A stretch of 37,859 nt of DNA from Herbaspirillum sp. (GCA_028291765.1 JAQGNR010000143.1:1-37859); one strand, 5' to 3'; positions 16,020 to 24,816 are shown, counted from the stretch's first letter. The notes: generated by a model not told the origin, from the letters alone. Program-made: numbers and translations.

Positions 16020-18487
16020 TGTCCTGGCTGCACAGGCTGCGCTGCATCGCATGCCCGGCAGCGTTGACACCGCTCTTGCTGGTCTGGCCGCTCTTGCTGA
16101 GCTCGCTGGCCTTGCCGGCGAACACCGAGCCGGCCGCAGCGCCGCAGCAGAGCGCAAAACAGGCTCCACTATTTAATGCACAGGAACTGGCATGGATCGC
16201 GGCCAATCCGGTAGTCCATATCGCCGTCGATCCCTATTTGCAGCCGCTGGAATATGTCGAGAACGGCAAGTATCAAGGTTTGACCTCCGACTATATCGCC
16301 GCCATCAGCCGTGCCAGCGGCCTGCGCTTCGAGATGGTGCCGGTGGCCGCAAACAAGATCGCCGGTGCGCTCGAAACGGGTGACATAGATTTGGTGACGG
16401 CGGTGTCGCCCACCTTTACCGAATACGCTATCCGCAGGCAGCTCATTATCAGCCCGCCCTACTTTGCCGGCGGCACCATTATCATCACACGCGGCTACGA
16501 CGAAATCATCTTCGATCCCCACAAACTGGACGGCCGAACCGTCGCGCTCAAGGGCGGCGGCATGTATGAGCAAACATTGCGCAGGCTCTATCCGGCCATC
16601 ACCATGAAACTGGTCGATACGCCGGCGCTGGCGCTGGCGGCCGTCGCCGCCAAACAGGCCGATGCCGCCATCGGTATCGATTCAGTGCTGCTGCCTATCC
16701 TGCATACCAAATACCGCGACCAATTGCACGTCTCCGGCTCCATTGCCGATGTCCCGGCGGTGATATCGATCGGCGTGCGCGAACAATTGCCGCAGTTGGC
16801 CTCCATCGTCGGGAAAACGCTGGCGTCGCTCAATGCCAGACAAACCACCGCCATGACCGATCACTGGCTGGCCCACAATCCCTATGGGCCGCCATCCTGG
16901 GCGCAATTCCTGCGTTACCGCTGGCTCGAAAGCACTCTGGTATTAGTTGCGCTGCTGTCGCTCCTGCTGGCGGCGCAACGCGCGCGGCATGCACGGCGCG
17001 TCGCCGAAAAAAACGACCGGGACAAGGCCCGCTTTCTGGCCGTGATGAGTCACGAAATACGTACGCCGATGAACGCCATCCTGTCTTCGGTCGAACTGTT
17101 GGCGCGCAGCAAGCTGACGCAACAACAGCGCCAGCTCAGCGATCTGGCCAGCAACGCATCCGAAGCGCTGCTCGAATTGCTGGACGACGTATTGGATCTT
17201 TCGAAACTGGAAGCGCGCCGGCTGACGCTGACCAAAGTGCCGACCGATCTGCAGCAACTCGCGCGAGGCGTGGTCGACATCGCCGAATTGCAGGCGCGCA
17301 CCAAACAGCTGGATATCGCGCTGGTAGTCGATTTACCGGCGGCAACCGATCTATTGCTTGATCCGGGGCGGATCAGGCAAATTCTGATCAATCTGACGTC
17401 CAATGCGGTGAAATTCACCGAACACGGATTGGTGCAGGTCAGTATTGCGCTGGAGCATAGCGAACCATCCCAGGCGCCGGAGGCCACGCTGCTACTGAGC
17501 GTCAGCGATACCGGCATCGGCGTGCCGCTCGACCGGCAGAAAGATCTATTCCGTCCTTACCATCAGGCGCATCGAACCAGCACGCGGCGTTTCGGCGGCA
17601 CCGGGCTGGGATTGGCAATTTGCCGCGAACTATGCGAACTGATGGGCGGCAGCATCCGCTTTGACAGCACACCGGACGTCGGCAGCACCGTGATCTGCCG
17701 GATTCCGGTCGAACTGGCGCCGCAAATACCCGCTGACGAAGCGCCATTACCGCTCATCGCTGCGCCCGCAGCAGGCCTGGCGCCGCATATCCTGGTGGTC
17801 GAAGACCATCCCGGCAATCGGATGGTCTTGCAGCAGCAATTAACGCAACTGGGCTACCGCTTCACGATCGTCGGCGATGGACTCAGCGCGCTGGAACAAA
17901 CCGCCCATCAAGCATTTGCGCTGATGTTGCTGGACTGCTATCTGCCCGATATCGACGGCTATACCGTGGCCCGCAGGCAGCGTGCGCGCGAAGCCGGAAA
18001 GAGCCATTTACCGATCATCGCCATTTCGGCTGCGTTCGATCAGGAACATCTCGATACCTGTATCAGCAGCGGCATGGACGGCACCTTGCGCAAACCGCTC
18101 CGGCTGACGGCACTGGAAAAACTGTTGAACGGCTGGTGCGGCCCAGGGCACATCCTGCCTGCGGCGGAGGCAGAGGCGGGGACGGAGGCAGAGGTGGAGG
18201 CAAATCAGGCATCGCCCGGCGATGCCGATCCGGTAGAGATATTCATGCGGGCCGCACGCGACGATCTGGCCGATCTGGAGCAAGCGATCAAACAGCGAAC
18301 GTATGACCGGGCAGCACGTGTGGCACATCGGATGCGCGGCGCGGCGCTGGTATGCAAATGGCCGCACATCGCCGATCTCGCCTTGGCTATCGAAGCAGAA
18401 TTTAAAGGCCCGACAGACCAGGAAAAGATGGCGGAGATCATTGCCAGACTGCATTTGGCGCTCGAAAGCGATACGTCCGGGCGCTGA
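16019..18487 (+). CDS. Hybrid sensor histidine kinase with periplasmic SBP_bac_3 sensor (BvgS/EvgS-like)
   Basis: An 822-residue multidomain kinase. In order: signal/anchor segment (about 14-33); one periplasmic solute-binding type 3 domain (about 55-288); transmembrane helix (303-320); HisKA with His345 in AVMSHEIRTPMNAI; HATPase with N458/N462, DTGIG 497-501 and GGTGLGL 526-532; receiver domain with Asp639 in LMLLDCYLPDIDG; and C-terminal HPt with His770 in VAHRMRGAA. This supports the four-step His-Asp-His-Asp relay known from BvgS and EvgS, ending on the adjacent regulator. Unlike BvgS there is no visible PAS domain between membrane and HisKA, and only one sensor domain. The periplasmic domain suggests sensing of an amino-acid-like ligand (inference). 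Confidence 0.94.
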   Translation: MSWLHRLRCIACPAALTPLLLVWPLLLSSLALPANTEPAAAPQQSAKQAPLFNAQELAWIAANPVVHIAVDPYLQPLEYVENGKYQGLTSDYIAAISRASGLRFEMVPVAANKIAGALETGDIDLVTAVSPTFTEYAIRRQLIISPPYFAGGTIIITRGYDEIIFDPHKLDGRTVALKGGGMYEQTLRRLYPAITMKLVDTPALALAAVAAKQADAAIGIDSVLLPILHTKYRDQLHVSGSIADVPAVISIGVREQLPQLASIVGKTLASLNARQTTAMTDHWLAHNPYGPPSWAQFLRYRWLESTLVLVALLSLLLAAQRARHARRVAEKNDRDKARFLAVMSHEIRTPMNAILSSVELLARSKLTQQQRQLSDLASNASEALLELLDDVLDLSKLEARRLTLTKVPTDLQQLARGVVDIAELQARTKQLDIALVVDLPAATDLLLDPGRIRQILINLTSNAVKFTEHGLVQVSIALEHSEPSQAPEATLLLSVSDTGIGVPLDRQKDLFRPYHQAHRTSTRRFGGTGLGLAICRELCELMGGSIRFDSTPDVGSTVICRIPVELAPQIPADEAPLPLIAAPAAGLAPHILVVEDHPGNRMVLQQQLTQLGYRFTIVGDGLSALEQTAHQAFALMLLDCYLPDIDGYTVARRQRAREAGKSHLPIIAISAAFDQEHLDTCISSGMDGTLRKPLRLTALEKLLNGWCGPGHILPAAEAEAGTEAEVEANQASPGDADPVEIFMRAARDDLADLEQAIKQRTYDRAARVAHRMRGAALVCKWPHIADLALAIEAEFKGPTDQEKMAEIIARLHLALESDTSGR
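18165..18200 (+). repeat. 18-bp imperfect tandem repeat coding the REC-HPt linker
   Basis: A purine-rich unit starting CGGAGGCAGAGG occurs at 18165 and 18183 with 18-base spacing. It encodes the acidic low-complexity linker AEAEAGTEAEVEA (about residues 716-728) between receiver and HPt domains of the hybrid kinase. An in-frame six-codon repeat like this can vary in copy number without breaking the gene. Confidence 0.75.
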
Positions 18488-18705
18488 AAAAACGGCAACT
18501 TCGCACCGACTTCGAACCCTGGATTGTTGTAGGTATCCGCTGACAGGTCTGACAAGAAATTCTTACGGTTGTATCAGCCAATCTCGTATGGCTACGCACA
18601 TTGCCGCAGCCTAAGATCACTCGTCGCCGTCATTAAATGCATGCTTATGGCGGTGGTGTGACCTCTTGCGAGGAATTTTACTTCTACCAATGTGAGGAAG
18701 TTATT

Positions 18706-18951
18706 ATGAGTAAGCAAAATCAGGATCAAAACACCAACCCAAATCAAGCGCAACATGGCGGCCAACAAAATCCCGGCCAGCAAAATCCAGGGCAACAGCA
18801 GAGCAATCGTCCTGGATCGCAACAACAAATGGAAACCGATAAACAGAATCAGGCTAATGCCGGAAATCAAAAATCGGGCAATGCCCCCGGTTCCGGCGAT
18901 ACCAGGAGCAATCCATCTGGACAATCACAAAATCGTCCAAATCAAAAGTAG
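18706..18951 (+). CDS. Small Gln/Asn/Pro/Gly-rich hypothetical protein
   Basis: An 81-residue, highly hydrophilic, low-complexity protein rich in Gln, Asn, Gly, Pro and Ser. It has no Cys, Trp, Tyr or Phe and no signal peptide or membrane segment. Short repeats QQNPGQQNPGQQQ lie near residues 20-32. The start is supported by GAGGA about eight bases before the ATG, and a strong terminator follows the stop, so this appears to be a self-contained transcription unit. I do not recognise a family. The composition suggests a disordered protein, as in some stress- or desiccation-related proteins, but no function can be claimed. Confidence 0.72.
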   Translation: MSKQNQDQNTNPNQAQHGGQQNPGQQNPGQQQSNRPGSQQQMETDKQNQANAGNQKSGNAPGSGDTRSNPSGQSQNRPNQK

Positions 18952-18992
18952 GCATTTTTGCCTGCGCCTGCCGGCAATCGCTTTCCGGCCTT

Positions 18993-19017
18993 AAAAAACC
19001 GCTACGGCGGTTTTTTT
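18993..19017 (+). terminator. Rho-independent terminator after the Gln-rich gene
   Basis: Bases 18993-19002 (AAAAAACCGC) pair with 19007-19016 (GCGGTTTTTT) around a TACG loop, and seven T residues run from 19011. It lies about 40 bases after the stop of the small Gln-rich gene. The A-tract makes it potentially bidirectional, but no gene ends toward it from the right. Confidence 0.9.
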
Positions 19018-19032
19018 GTTTTCAGACACCGG

Positions 19033-19138
19033 ACAATTGTGAAATAACGACAGGAATCACGCCAATTATTGTCGTATTCTGACAATTTTTCGACGTCATA
19101 CGTCCTAAATAATTATGCGTTAAAATTGTCGAAATAAC
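19033..19138. promoter_or_regulatory. Cluster of ATTGTC/GACAAT motifs
   Basis: An AT-rich 229-base gap precedes the gene at 19181. It contains ATTGTC at 19068-19073 facing GACAAT at 19081-19086 (perfect 6-bp dyad with 7-base spacer), another ATTGTC at 19125-19130 and the small palindrome ACAATTGT at 19033-19040. A longer unit, AATTGT(C)GAAATAAC, appears at 19035-19048 and again at 19124-19138. Repeated same-motif sites like this suggest a multi-site operator. The regulator is unknown. Confidence 0.4.
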
Positions 19139-19180
19139 ATCTAATCCATGATCGAATTCGGCAAGGCATCAAGCTAAATA

Positions 19181-19513
19181 ATGGCGCTCACTGTACCGAC
19201 CAATGCCCCTCTATATCTCCTGCTGCAAATTAAAAAAGACATAACAGCCAAACGGACCGATGAGTGGATATGCGATCAAGATGGCGACCTGACACTCAGC
19301 GACCCGCGCTGGAACAACAAAGCATGGTTCCGTCCTCATGTGAAAGAAGCCAAGCTGGTATTTGGCATCATCCCCGCCATCGAGCCAAAAATGAGCACTG
19401 CGCTATTCGCCTTTTATCATGGGCGATTGCTGGAAACCTTAATGGGACGCTATCATCATCTGGTCGGCGAAACGTCGACCTCTGCCTTTGCCAGTAAATT
19501 TTACGATCTGTAA
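19181..19513 (+). CDS. Uncharacterised small protein (110 aa)
   Basis: A 110-residue soluble-looking protein that I do not recognise. It has no signal peptide, long hydrophobic helix or cysteine pair (a single Cys near residue 31). Notable segments are an N-terminal hydrophobic patch (LYLLLQIKKDI), an aromatic-rich middle (WNNKAWFRPHVKEAKLVFGI) and a His/Tyr-rich segment GRYHHLVGE near the end. The start follows AAGG at a rather long distance. It converges on the srkA gene with 17 bases between stops. The upstream motif cluster suggests specific regulation. Function unknown. Confidence 0.7.
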   Translation: MALTVPTNAPLYLLLQIKKDITAKRTDEWICDQDGDLTLSDPRWNNKAWFRPHVKEAKLVFGIIPAIEPKMSTALFAFYHGRLLETLMGRYHHLVGETSTSAFASKFYDL

Positions 19514-19530
19514 GATCCTCAAACATTGCC

Positions 19531-20520
19531 TTAAAACAACCATAACGGCGCTTCGTCCATCAGCGCAATCTGCTCACGCAATTCCAATATCCGATCCTGC
19601 CAGTAGCGCTGGGTATTAAACCAGGGAAAGGCCACCACGAAGGCCGGATCGTCCCAGCGCCGCGCCAGCCATGCCGCATAGTGAATCAGACGCAAGGTGC
19701 GCAGCGCTTCGATCAAATGCAGTTGCCGCGGATCAAATTCGAAGAAATCTTCGTAACCGGCCAACAGATCGCCCATCTGGCGCACCATGGCCCCGCGCTC
19801 GCCTGACAGCAACATCCATAAATCCTGAATCGCCGGTCCGTTGCGGCTATCGTCGAAATCGACGAAATGCGGTCCGGCGTCGGTCCATAGCACGTTGCCG
19901 CAATGACAGTCACCATGCAGACGCAGCGATGTCGCGCTGCTGCCGGCGCGATCGAAGCCGCGCCGCACGCCATCCAATGCCTGATTGACCGTGCCGATAT
20001 ACGAAGCGCGCAAATCATCGGGAATAAAACCGTGTTCCAGCAAATAATCGCGCGGTTGCTCGCCGAAGCTCGCCACATCCAGCGCCGGACGCGCAACGAA
20101 CGGCCGCAAAGCGCCGACGGCATGAATGCGGCCGATAAAGCGCCCCATCCACTCCAGCGTGCCGGGACTATCCAGCTCGGGAGCACGCCCGCCGTGACGC
20201 GGGAAAACCGCAAAACGGTAACCGTTGAAAACATGCAGCGTGGCCCCGTCTGCATTCGCCTGGGCCCCGATTACCGGTATTTCGCGCTCGATCAATTCGG
20301 CGACAAATGCATGCTCTTCCAAAATGGCGCTATCGCTCCAGCGCTGCGGGCGATAAAACTTGGCCACCAGCGGCGGCCCTTCTTCCATACCGATCTGATA
20401 GACCCGGTTTTCATAACTATTCAAGGCCAGCAGGCGGCCATCGCCGTGATAGCCGATGCTATCAAGCGCATCGAGCACCGTATCGGGAGATAGATCGGCA
20501 AAAGTGGTAGGTTCAGTCAT
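19531..20520 (-). CDS. srkA: Stress response kinase A (YihE/SrkA family)
   Basis: A 329-residue protein kinase-like enzyme of the YihE/SrkA (RdoA) family, close to the E. coli length. It has a candidate ATP-binding lysine (K54 in LVAKFYRP), the catalytic loop H202-G-D204-x-H-x-G-N209 and the metal-binding D221-F-D223 (VDFDDSRNGPA). SrkA is a Ser/Thr kinase that protects cells from stress-induced death downstream of envelope stress in E. coli. The start at 20520 matches the family; upstream codons fall inside the long palindrome and are not part of the protein. It is divergent from the SEC-C gene. Confidence 0.93.
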   Translation of the reverse strand: MTEPTTFADLSPDTVLDALDSIGYHGDGRLLALNSYENRVYQIGMEEGPPLVAKFYRPQRWSDSAILEEHAFVAELIEREIPVIGAQANADGATLHVFNGYRFAVFPRHGGRAPELDSPGTLEWMGRFIGRIHAVGALRPFVARPALDVASFGEQPRDYLLEHGFIPDDLRASYIGTVNQALDGVRRGFDRAGSSATSLRLHGDCHCGNVLWTDAGPHFVDFDDSRNGPAIQDLWMLLSGERGAMVRQMGDLLAGYEDFFEFDPRQLHLIEALRTLRLIHYAAWLARRWDDPAFVVAFPWFNTQRYWQDRILELREQIALMDEAPLWLF

Positions 20521-20551
20521 CGGCGCATTGTACTGGACAGTATCCAGCAAC

Positions 20552-20709
20552 GAACTCATTTCATAGATAGGCAGAAGTGTGAATGAGGCTATTTGGCTGG
20601 AGTGCAAGGCGTGTCGCGCAGCCCAGGGAGGTTCCCTGGGCAAGCGGCGCAACGCAGCAATCCAGTCAAATAGTCCATTCGCGCTTTTGCCTATTTATGA
20701 AATGAGTTC
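20552..20709. repeat. 158-bp imperfect palindrome between divergent genes
   Basis: The outer arms are 20552-20601 and 20661-20709. Allowing one single-base gap they differ at only six positions. The centre is a perfect 9-bp stem GCCCAGGGA (20621-20629) and TCCCTGGGC (20633-20641) with loop GGT; the intermediate parts pair less well. All six arm differences are G/A or T/C such that plus-strand RNA would form G-U pairs. It lies in the divergent region, 31 bases from the srkA start and 36 from the SEC-C start. It could be a palindromic repeat element, a regulatory RNA structure in the SEC-C leader, or both. No target-site duplication is evident. Confidence 0.85.
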
Positions 20710-20745
20710 TACACTGCCGTCTTTACAGTTTTCGAAAATGACATC

Positions 20746-21450
20746 ATGCGACTCGACCAGCCCCTTTCCGACGAAGAATTTGAAGAACTGGACGATTTTT
20801 TACTCTCCGATCGTTGCGCTGAAGACAGCATGACGATGGATACCCTGCACGGCTATCTGACGGCGCTGGCGATCGGTCCGCAGGAAGTCCTGATGGAAGA
20901 ATGGCTGCACCGTGTCTGGGGGCCGCAGGCCAAAGATGCGCCGACGTTCAAGAACGCCAAGGAAGCCGAACGCATTACCAATCTGATCGCGCGTTTCATG
21001 AACGAAATCGCCATCACGCTGGAAGTTGCCCCGAAAGAATACGAGCCGCTGTTTTGCGAGCGCGAATGGGAAGGCAAATCGCTACTCGATGGCGAAGCTT
21101 GGGCTTGGGGATTTTGGGAAGGCATGGAATTGCGCAAGAAGGAATGGGACCCGATCTGGCATTCGAAACTGGCCGATTTGTTGCGCCCGATTTATCTGCT
21201 TGGCTCGGACGAACTGGAAGAGGAAGAATTGGCGCTGGTCGATAGCCCGCTCAAAACGCATAAGCTGACGGTTGAAATGGAATCGGCGATTCCGCATATT
21301 TATCAGTACTGGCTGCCGCATCGGAAATCGGCGGTGGTGCAGGTCAAGCATGAGACGCCAAAGCTTGGGCGTAATGATGACTGTAGTTGCGGTAGTGGGA
21401 AGAAATATAAGAAGTGCTGCGGGGCGGAGAATGCTGCTTTACCTAAATAA
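20746..21450 (+). CDS. UPF0149/YecA-family protein with C-terminal SEC-C zinc motif
   Basis: A 234-residue protein. The N-terminal 190 residues match the YecA/UPF0149 helical family ([38 protein letters not shown]). The C-terminus is a SEC-C zinc-binding motif, [19 protein letters not shown] (about residues 208-226), as found at the end of SecA. YecA proteins bind ribosomes in E. coli and are thought to assist protein handling. The ATG lacks a strong ribosome binding site; its leader would contain the long palindrome. It converges on orn across a REP-like element. Confidence 0.92.
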   Translation: MRLDQPLSDEEFEELDDFLLSDRCAEDSMTMDTLHGYLTALAIGPQEVLMEEWLHRVWGPQAKDAPTFKNAKEAERITNLIARFMNEIAITLEVAPKEYEPLFCEREWEGKSLLDGEAWAWGFWEGMELRKKEWDPIWHSKLADLLRPIYLLGSDELEEEELALVDSPLKTHKLTVEMESAIPHIYQYWLPHRKSAVVQVKHETPKLGRNDDCSCGSGKKYKKCCGAENAALPK

Positions 21451-21482
21451 AACCACGTAGATTTGGAGATAGAGGTGACCCT

Positions 21483-21587
21483 CCCTTCGACAGGCTCAGG
21501 GCTATCGGAAACCTACGGACGGCTCAGGGCGAACGGGTTTTAGTGAAAATTTAAAAAAACCCCGTTCGCCCTGAGCCTGTCGAAGGG
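21483..21587. repeat. REP-like inverted repeat between convergent genes
   Basis: The right half, ending CCTGAGCCTGTCGAAGGG (21570-21587), is complementary to CCCTTCGACAGGCTCAGGG (21483-21501) and again to GGCTCAGGGCGAACGGG (21521-21537). The left copy is thus split by 19 bases flanked by a duplicated GGCTCAGGG. The TTCGACAGGCTCAGGGCGAACG core is, to my knowledge, a widespread palindromic repeat in beta- and gammaproteobacteria. It lies between the stops of the SEC-C gene and orn and may act as a two-way terminator or mRNA end. Confidence 0.85.
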
Positions 21588-21599
21588 TTACCACCGGCT

Positions 21600-22196
21600 T
21601 TACTCCTTAATGAAATGCTCCCGGTAATACCGAAGCTCTTCCACCGATTCAATAATATCGGCCAGCGCCGTATGTTTCTGATGTTTCTTAAAACCGCTAG
21701 CCAATTCAGGCTTCCAGCGTTTGCATAACTCCTTAAGCGTCGACACATCCAGATTGCGATAATGAAAGAACGCTTCCAGCTTCGGCATCCCGCGCACCAT
21801 GAAACGGCGGTCCTGGCAAATCGAATTGCCCGACATCGGCGACTTGCCGGCCGGCACATATTTCTTCAGAAATTCAATCAGCGCAGCTTCAGCATCGGCT
21901 TCGGTCACAGTAGAGTTCTTGACGCGCTCGATCAAACCGGAACGGCCGTGGGTGCCCTTGTTCCAGGCGTCCATACCGTTCATAATTTCATCGGGTTGAT
22001 GAATCGCAAATACCGGACCTTCAGCCAGGATATTCAATTCGGAATCGGTCACTACCACGGCAATCTCGATGATACGATCGGTATCGGGATCGAGACCGGT
22101 CATTTCCATATCGCACCAGATCAGATTGAATTCATTCGGACGGACCGGCGCGGACTGCACTGCTGCGGCTTCTGTGGTTTCTGTGGCTTGTGACAT
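21600..22196 (-). CDS. orn: Oligoribonuclease
   Basis: A 198-residue DEDDh 3'-5' exoribonuclease. Active-site residues are D29 and E31 ([11 protein letters not shown]), D129 (NSICQDRRF), H175 and D180 (HTALADI). It degrades two- to five-residue RNA fragments, including pGpG from cyclic-di-GMP turnover. An Ala/Thr-rich N-terminal extension of about 20 residues precedes the core. It is divergent from the M48 protease gene with a 46-base shared promoter region, an arrangement I recall from other Burkholderiales. Confidence 0.96.
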   Translation of the reverse strand: MSQATETTEAAAVQSAPVRPNEFNLIWCDMEMTGLDPDTDRIIEIAVVVTDSELNILAEGPVFAIHQPDEIMNGMDAWNKGTHGRSGLIERVKNSTVTEADAEAALIEFLKKYVPAGKSPMSGNSICQDRRFMVRGMPKLEAFFHYRNLDVSTLKELCKRWKPELASGFKKHQKHTALADIIESVEELRYYREHFIKE

Positions 22197-22242
22197 AATT
22201 GTTCCCTCATCATTTAAGCCGCCATTTTCTCACAGGGTAACA

Positions 22243-23505
22243 ATGTATTCACTCACGTTTTCGGTTTTGTTTGTGGCTTTTCTGTTTTTAAGCCTGGCTG
22301 TGCGCTTTTGGCTCGGATCGCGCCATATCCGCCATGTGCTGGCGCATCGGAGCCAGGTGCCGGAGCGATTCGCCGAGAAAATCCCGGTGCAAGCGCATCA
22401 GAAAGCCGCCGATTACACCGTTGCCAAAACTAAATTTTCGCTGCTATCGCTGCTGATCAATACCGCCGTGCTGATCTGCTTTACCTTCATGGGCGGCCTG
22501 CAAGCATTATCCATTGCCCTGTTGCGATGGCTGGGCACGCCGGGTATGGCCTACCAATTGCTGCTGATCGCCGCATTTGCCGCGATCTCGGGCGCCATCG
22601 AGCTGCCGTTCGACTATTACCGCCAGTTTGTGCTGGAGCAACGCTTCGGTTTCAACAAAATGACGCGCCGTCTGTTTTTTACCGATTTGATCAAAAATAC
22701 CCTATTGGGCGCCGTGATCGGCCTGCCGCTGTTGTGGGTGATCCTGACACTGATGAATGACGCCGGCAATCTTTGGTGGATCTATGCCTGGCTGGTATGG
22801 AGCGGCTTCCAGTTGCTGATGCTGGTGCTGTATCCAACCGTCATCGCGCCGCTGTTCAACAAATTCACACCGCTCACAGATGACACATTGCGCCTGCGCA
22901 TCGAAGCATTGATGCGGCGCGTCGGCTTTGCCTCGAAAGGCCTGTTTGTCATGGACGGTTCCAAACGCAGCGCCCACGGCAATGCCTATTTTTCCGGTTT
23001 CGGCGCCGCCAAACGCATTGTGTTTTTCGATACCTTGCTGGCGCGTCTGACGCCGCAGGAAGTCGAAGCAGTGCTGGCGCATGAACTGGGCCATTTCAAA
23101 CTCAAACATATCGTCAAACGTATTTGCGTCATATTCCTGGTATCGCTGGCGTTTCTGGCGCTGCTCGGCTTCCTCAAGAGCCAGGTATGGTTTTATACCG
23201 GTCTGGGCGTGACGCCACTGCCTTTCGGCAGCAACGATGCAATGGCCCTGATTCTATTCATGCTGGCGCTGCCGATCTTTACCTTCCTGTTGTCGCCGCT
23301 TTCGTCGCTGACTTCGCGCAAGCATGAATTCGAAGCAGACGCCTTTGCCGTCAAGCATACCAATGCGCCGGATCTGGTTTCGGCGCTGGTCAAACTGTAT
23401 GAAGATAATGCGTCTACGCTGACGCCCGATCCACTCCATTCGGCGTTTTACGATTCGCATCCGCCGGCTACGGTGCGCATCGACCGATTGCTGGCGGCCA
23501 CTTGA
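22243..23505 (+). CDS. M48 family membrane metalloprotease (Ste24/CAAX prenyl protease-like)
   Basis: A 420-residue integral membrane protease. Several hydrophobic segments surround the zinc motif H280-E281-x2-H284 (AHELGHFKLKH), with a third ligand E362 and nearby D366 in HEFEADAFAVKH. The N-terminal half contains the CAAX_prot_1-type region ending in LPFDYYRQFVLEQRFGFNKM. Bacterial homologues of Ste24 probably act in membrane protein quality control, since bacteria lack CAAX prenylation. The start is supported by AGGG shortly upstream. It heads a probable operon with the carbinolamine dehydratase and rsgA. Confidence 0.93.
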   Translation: MYSLTFSVLFVAFLFLSLAVRFWLGSRHIRHVLAHRSQVPERFAEKIPVQAHQKAADYTVAKTKFSLLSLLINTAVLICFTFMGGLQALSIALLRWLGTPGMAYQLLLIAAFAAISGAIELPFDYYRQFVLEQRFGFNKMTRRLFFTDLIKNTLLGAVIGLPLLWVILTLMNDAGNLWWIYAWLVWSGFQLLMLVLYPTVIAPLFNKFTPLTDDTLRLRIEALMRRVGFASKGLFVMDGSKRSAHGNAYFSGFGAAKRIVFFDTLLARLTPQEVEAVLAHELGHFKLKHIVKRICVIFLVSLAFLALLGFLKSQVWFYTGLGVTPLPFGSNDAMALILFMLALPIFTFLLSPLSSLTSRKHEFEADAFAVKHTNAPDLVSALVKLYEDNASTLTPDPLHSAFYDSHPPATVRIDRLLAAT

Positions 23506-23551
23506 CAAAACGGCCCGTCCTCCACACCCCACATCCCACAAGGATTGCATC

Positions 23552-23899
23552 ATGACAACCACCGATCTGCTCGAACAGAAATGCACGCCCCAAACGCAGG
23601 CATTATCCGCGGCCGAGCTTGAACAACAGATCTCCGCGCTCGATGGCTGGACCGTGGAAAACGGCAAAATCGTGCGCGAATTCGGATTCGGCGATTACTA
23701 CGAAACGCTGGCATTCATCAATGCGATCGCCTACGTCATTCACGCTGAAGACCATCATCCGGAACTGGTGGTGACCTACAATCGTTGCATCGTGCGTTTC
23801 GATACGCATAGCGTGAATAACGGCAAGGGCGGCTTGTCGATCAACGACTTTATTTGCGCGACCAAGGTCAATGCTATTTTTCAGCAGTCGTTTTCATGA
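23552..23899 (+). CDS. phhB: Pterin-4a-carbinolamine dehydratase
   Basis: A 115-residue protein of the PCD/DCoH family with the active-site segment [20 protein letters not shown] (residues 64-83) and a C-terminal [14 protein letters not shown]. It dehydrates 4a-hydroxytetrahydrobiopterin made by aromatic amino-acid hydroxylases, so recycling of the pterin cofactor is expected. No phenylalanine hydroxylase gene is nearby. AAGGA is nine bases before the ATG. Its stop overlaps the start of rsgA (ATGA), so the two are translationally coupled. Confidence 0.94.
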   Translation: MTTTDLLEQKCTPQTQALSAAELEQQISALDGWTVENGKIVREFGFGDYYETLAFINAIAYVIHAEDHHPELVVTYNRCIVRFDTHSVNNGKGGLSINDFICATKVNAIFQQSFS

Positions 23900-24816
23900 A
23901 GCAATTGCTGGGCGGAAAAGGCGAAACCAAGACGGAAACCGGCATCGTTATTGCTGCACACGGAAGACACTATTTAGTGCAATGCGGCCAACAAAAGCTG
24001 CAATGCGTGACGCGCGGTAAAAAAGGCGACGTGGCAGTCGGCGATGTTCTGCAACTCCAGCGGACTTCGCCGAATCAGGGCGTGATCGACAGCATCGACG
24101 AACGAAAAAGCTTGTTGTACCGTTCGGATCAATACAAATCCAAACTGCTGGCGGCGAACGTCACGCAACTATTCATCGTGGTGGCGACCGAACCGGGTTT
24201 CACCGATGACCTGATCTCGCGCGCCTTGATCGCCGCCGAATCGGCCGGTGTGCAGGCGCATATCGTGCTCAATAAAACAGACGTCGCCGCGTTGCTGCCG
24301 AGAACATTGCAGCGTCTGGAACTGTATGCCGCGCTGGGTTATCCGATTCACCAGGTCTCCGCACGCGGCGCACCGGAAGCCACCCGCGAGACGTTTATGC
24401 CATTGCTGGCGGGACAATCGACCATTCTGATCGGCCAATCCGGCATGGGCAAATCGTCGATCATCAATCTGATCGTGCCGGATGCCGAGATTGCGGTGCG
24501 CGAAATTTCCGCCGCGCTCGATACCGGTAAACACACCACCACCTTTACCCGCCTCTACCCGATCGGTGAAGACGCATCGATTATCGATTCGCCCGGTTTC
24601 CAGGAATTTGGCCTGTATCAATTAACAGAAGGCATGCTGGAACGGGCATTCCGTGAATTCAGGCCCTATCTCGGGAAGTGCAAATTTTACAATTGTCATC
24701 ACCTCAGCGAACCGTCTTGCGCGGTGCTGGAAGCCTTAAAAGAAGGCAAAATCGCCCCAATGCGGCACGCTTTGTACGTGCAATTGCTGCATGAAGCATC
24801 CCAGACCCTGTATTGA
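23896..24816 (+). CDS. rsgA: Ribosome small-subunit GTPase RsgA
   Basis: A 306-residue circularly permuted GTPase. An N-terminal OB-fold (about 1-70) is followed by the permuted order of motifs: G4 NKTD (126-129), G1 GQSGMGKS (180-187), G2-region TTTFTR (214-219) and G3 DSPG (231-234). A C-terminal zinc finger has C262, C267, H269 and C275. RsgA checks the decoding centre and releases RbfA late in 30S assembly. The start is the ATG overlapping the stop of the dehydratase gene; an open frame upstream lies within that gene. Confidence 0.96.
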   Translation: MKQLLGGKGETKTETGIVIAAHGRHYLVQCGQQKLQCVTRGKKGDVAVGDVLQLQRTSPNQGVIDSIDERKSLLYRSDQYKSKLLAANVTQLFIVVATEPGFTDDLISRALIAAESAGVQAHIVLNKTDVAALLPRTLQRLELYAALGYPIHQVSARGAPEATRETFMPLLAGQSTILIGQSGMGKSSIINLIVPDAEIAVREISAALDTGKHTTTFTRLYPIGEDASIIDSPGFQEFGLYQLTEGMLERAFREFRPYLGKCKFYNCHHLSEPSCAVLEALKEGKIAPMRHALYVQLLHEASQTLY

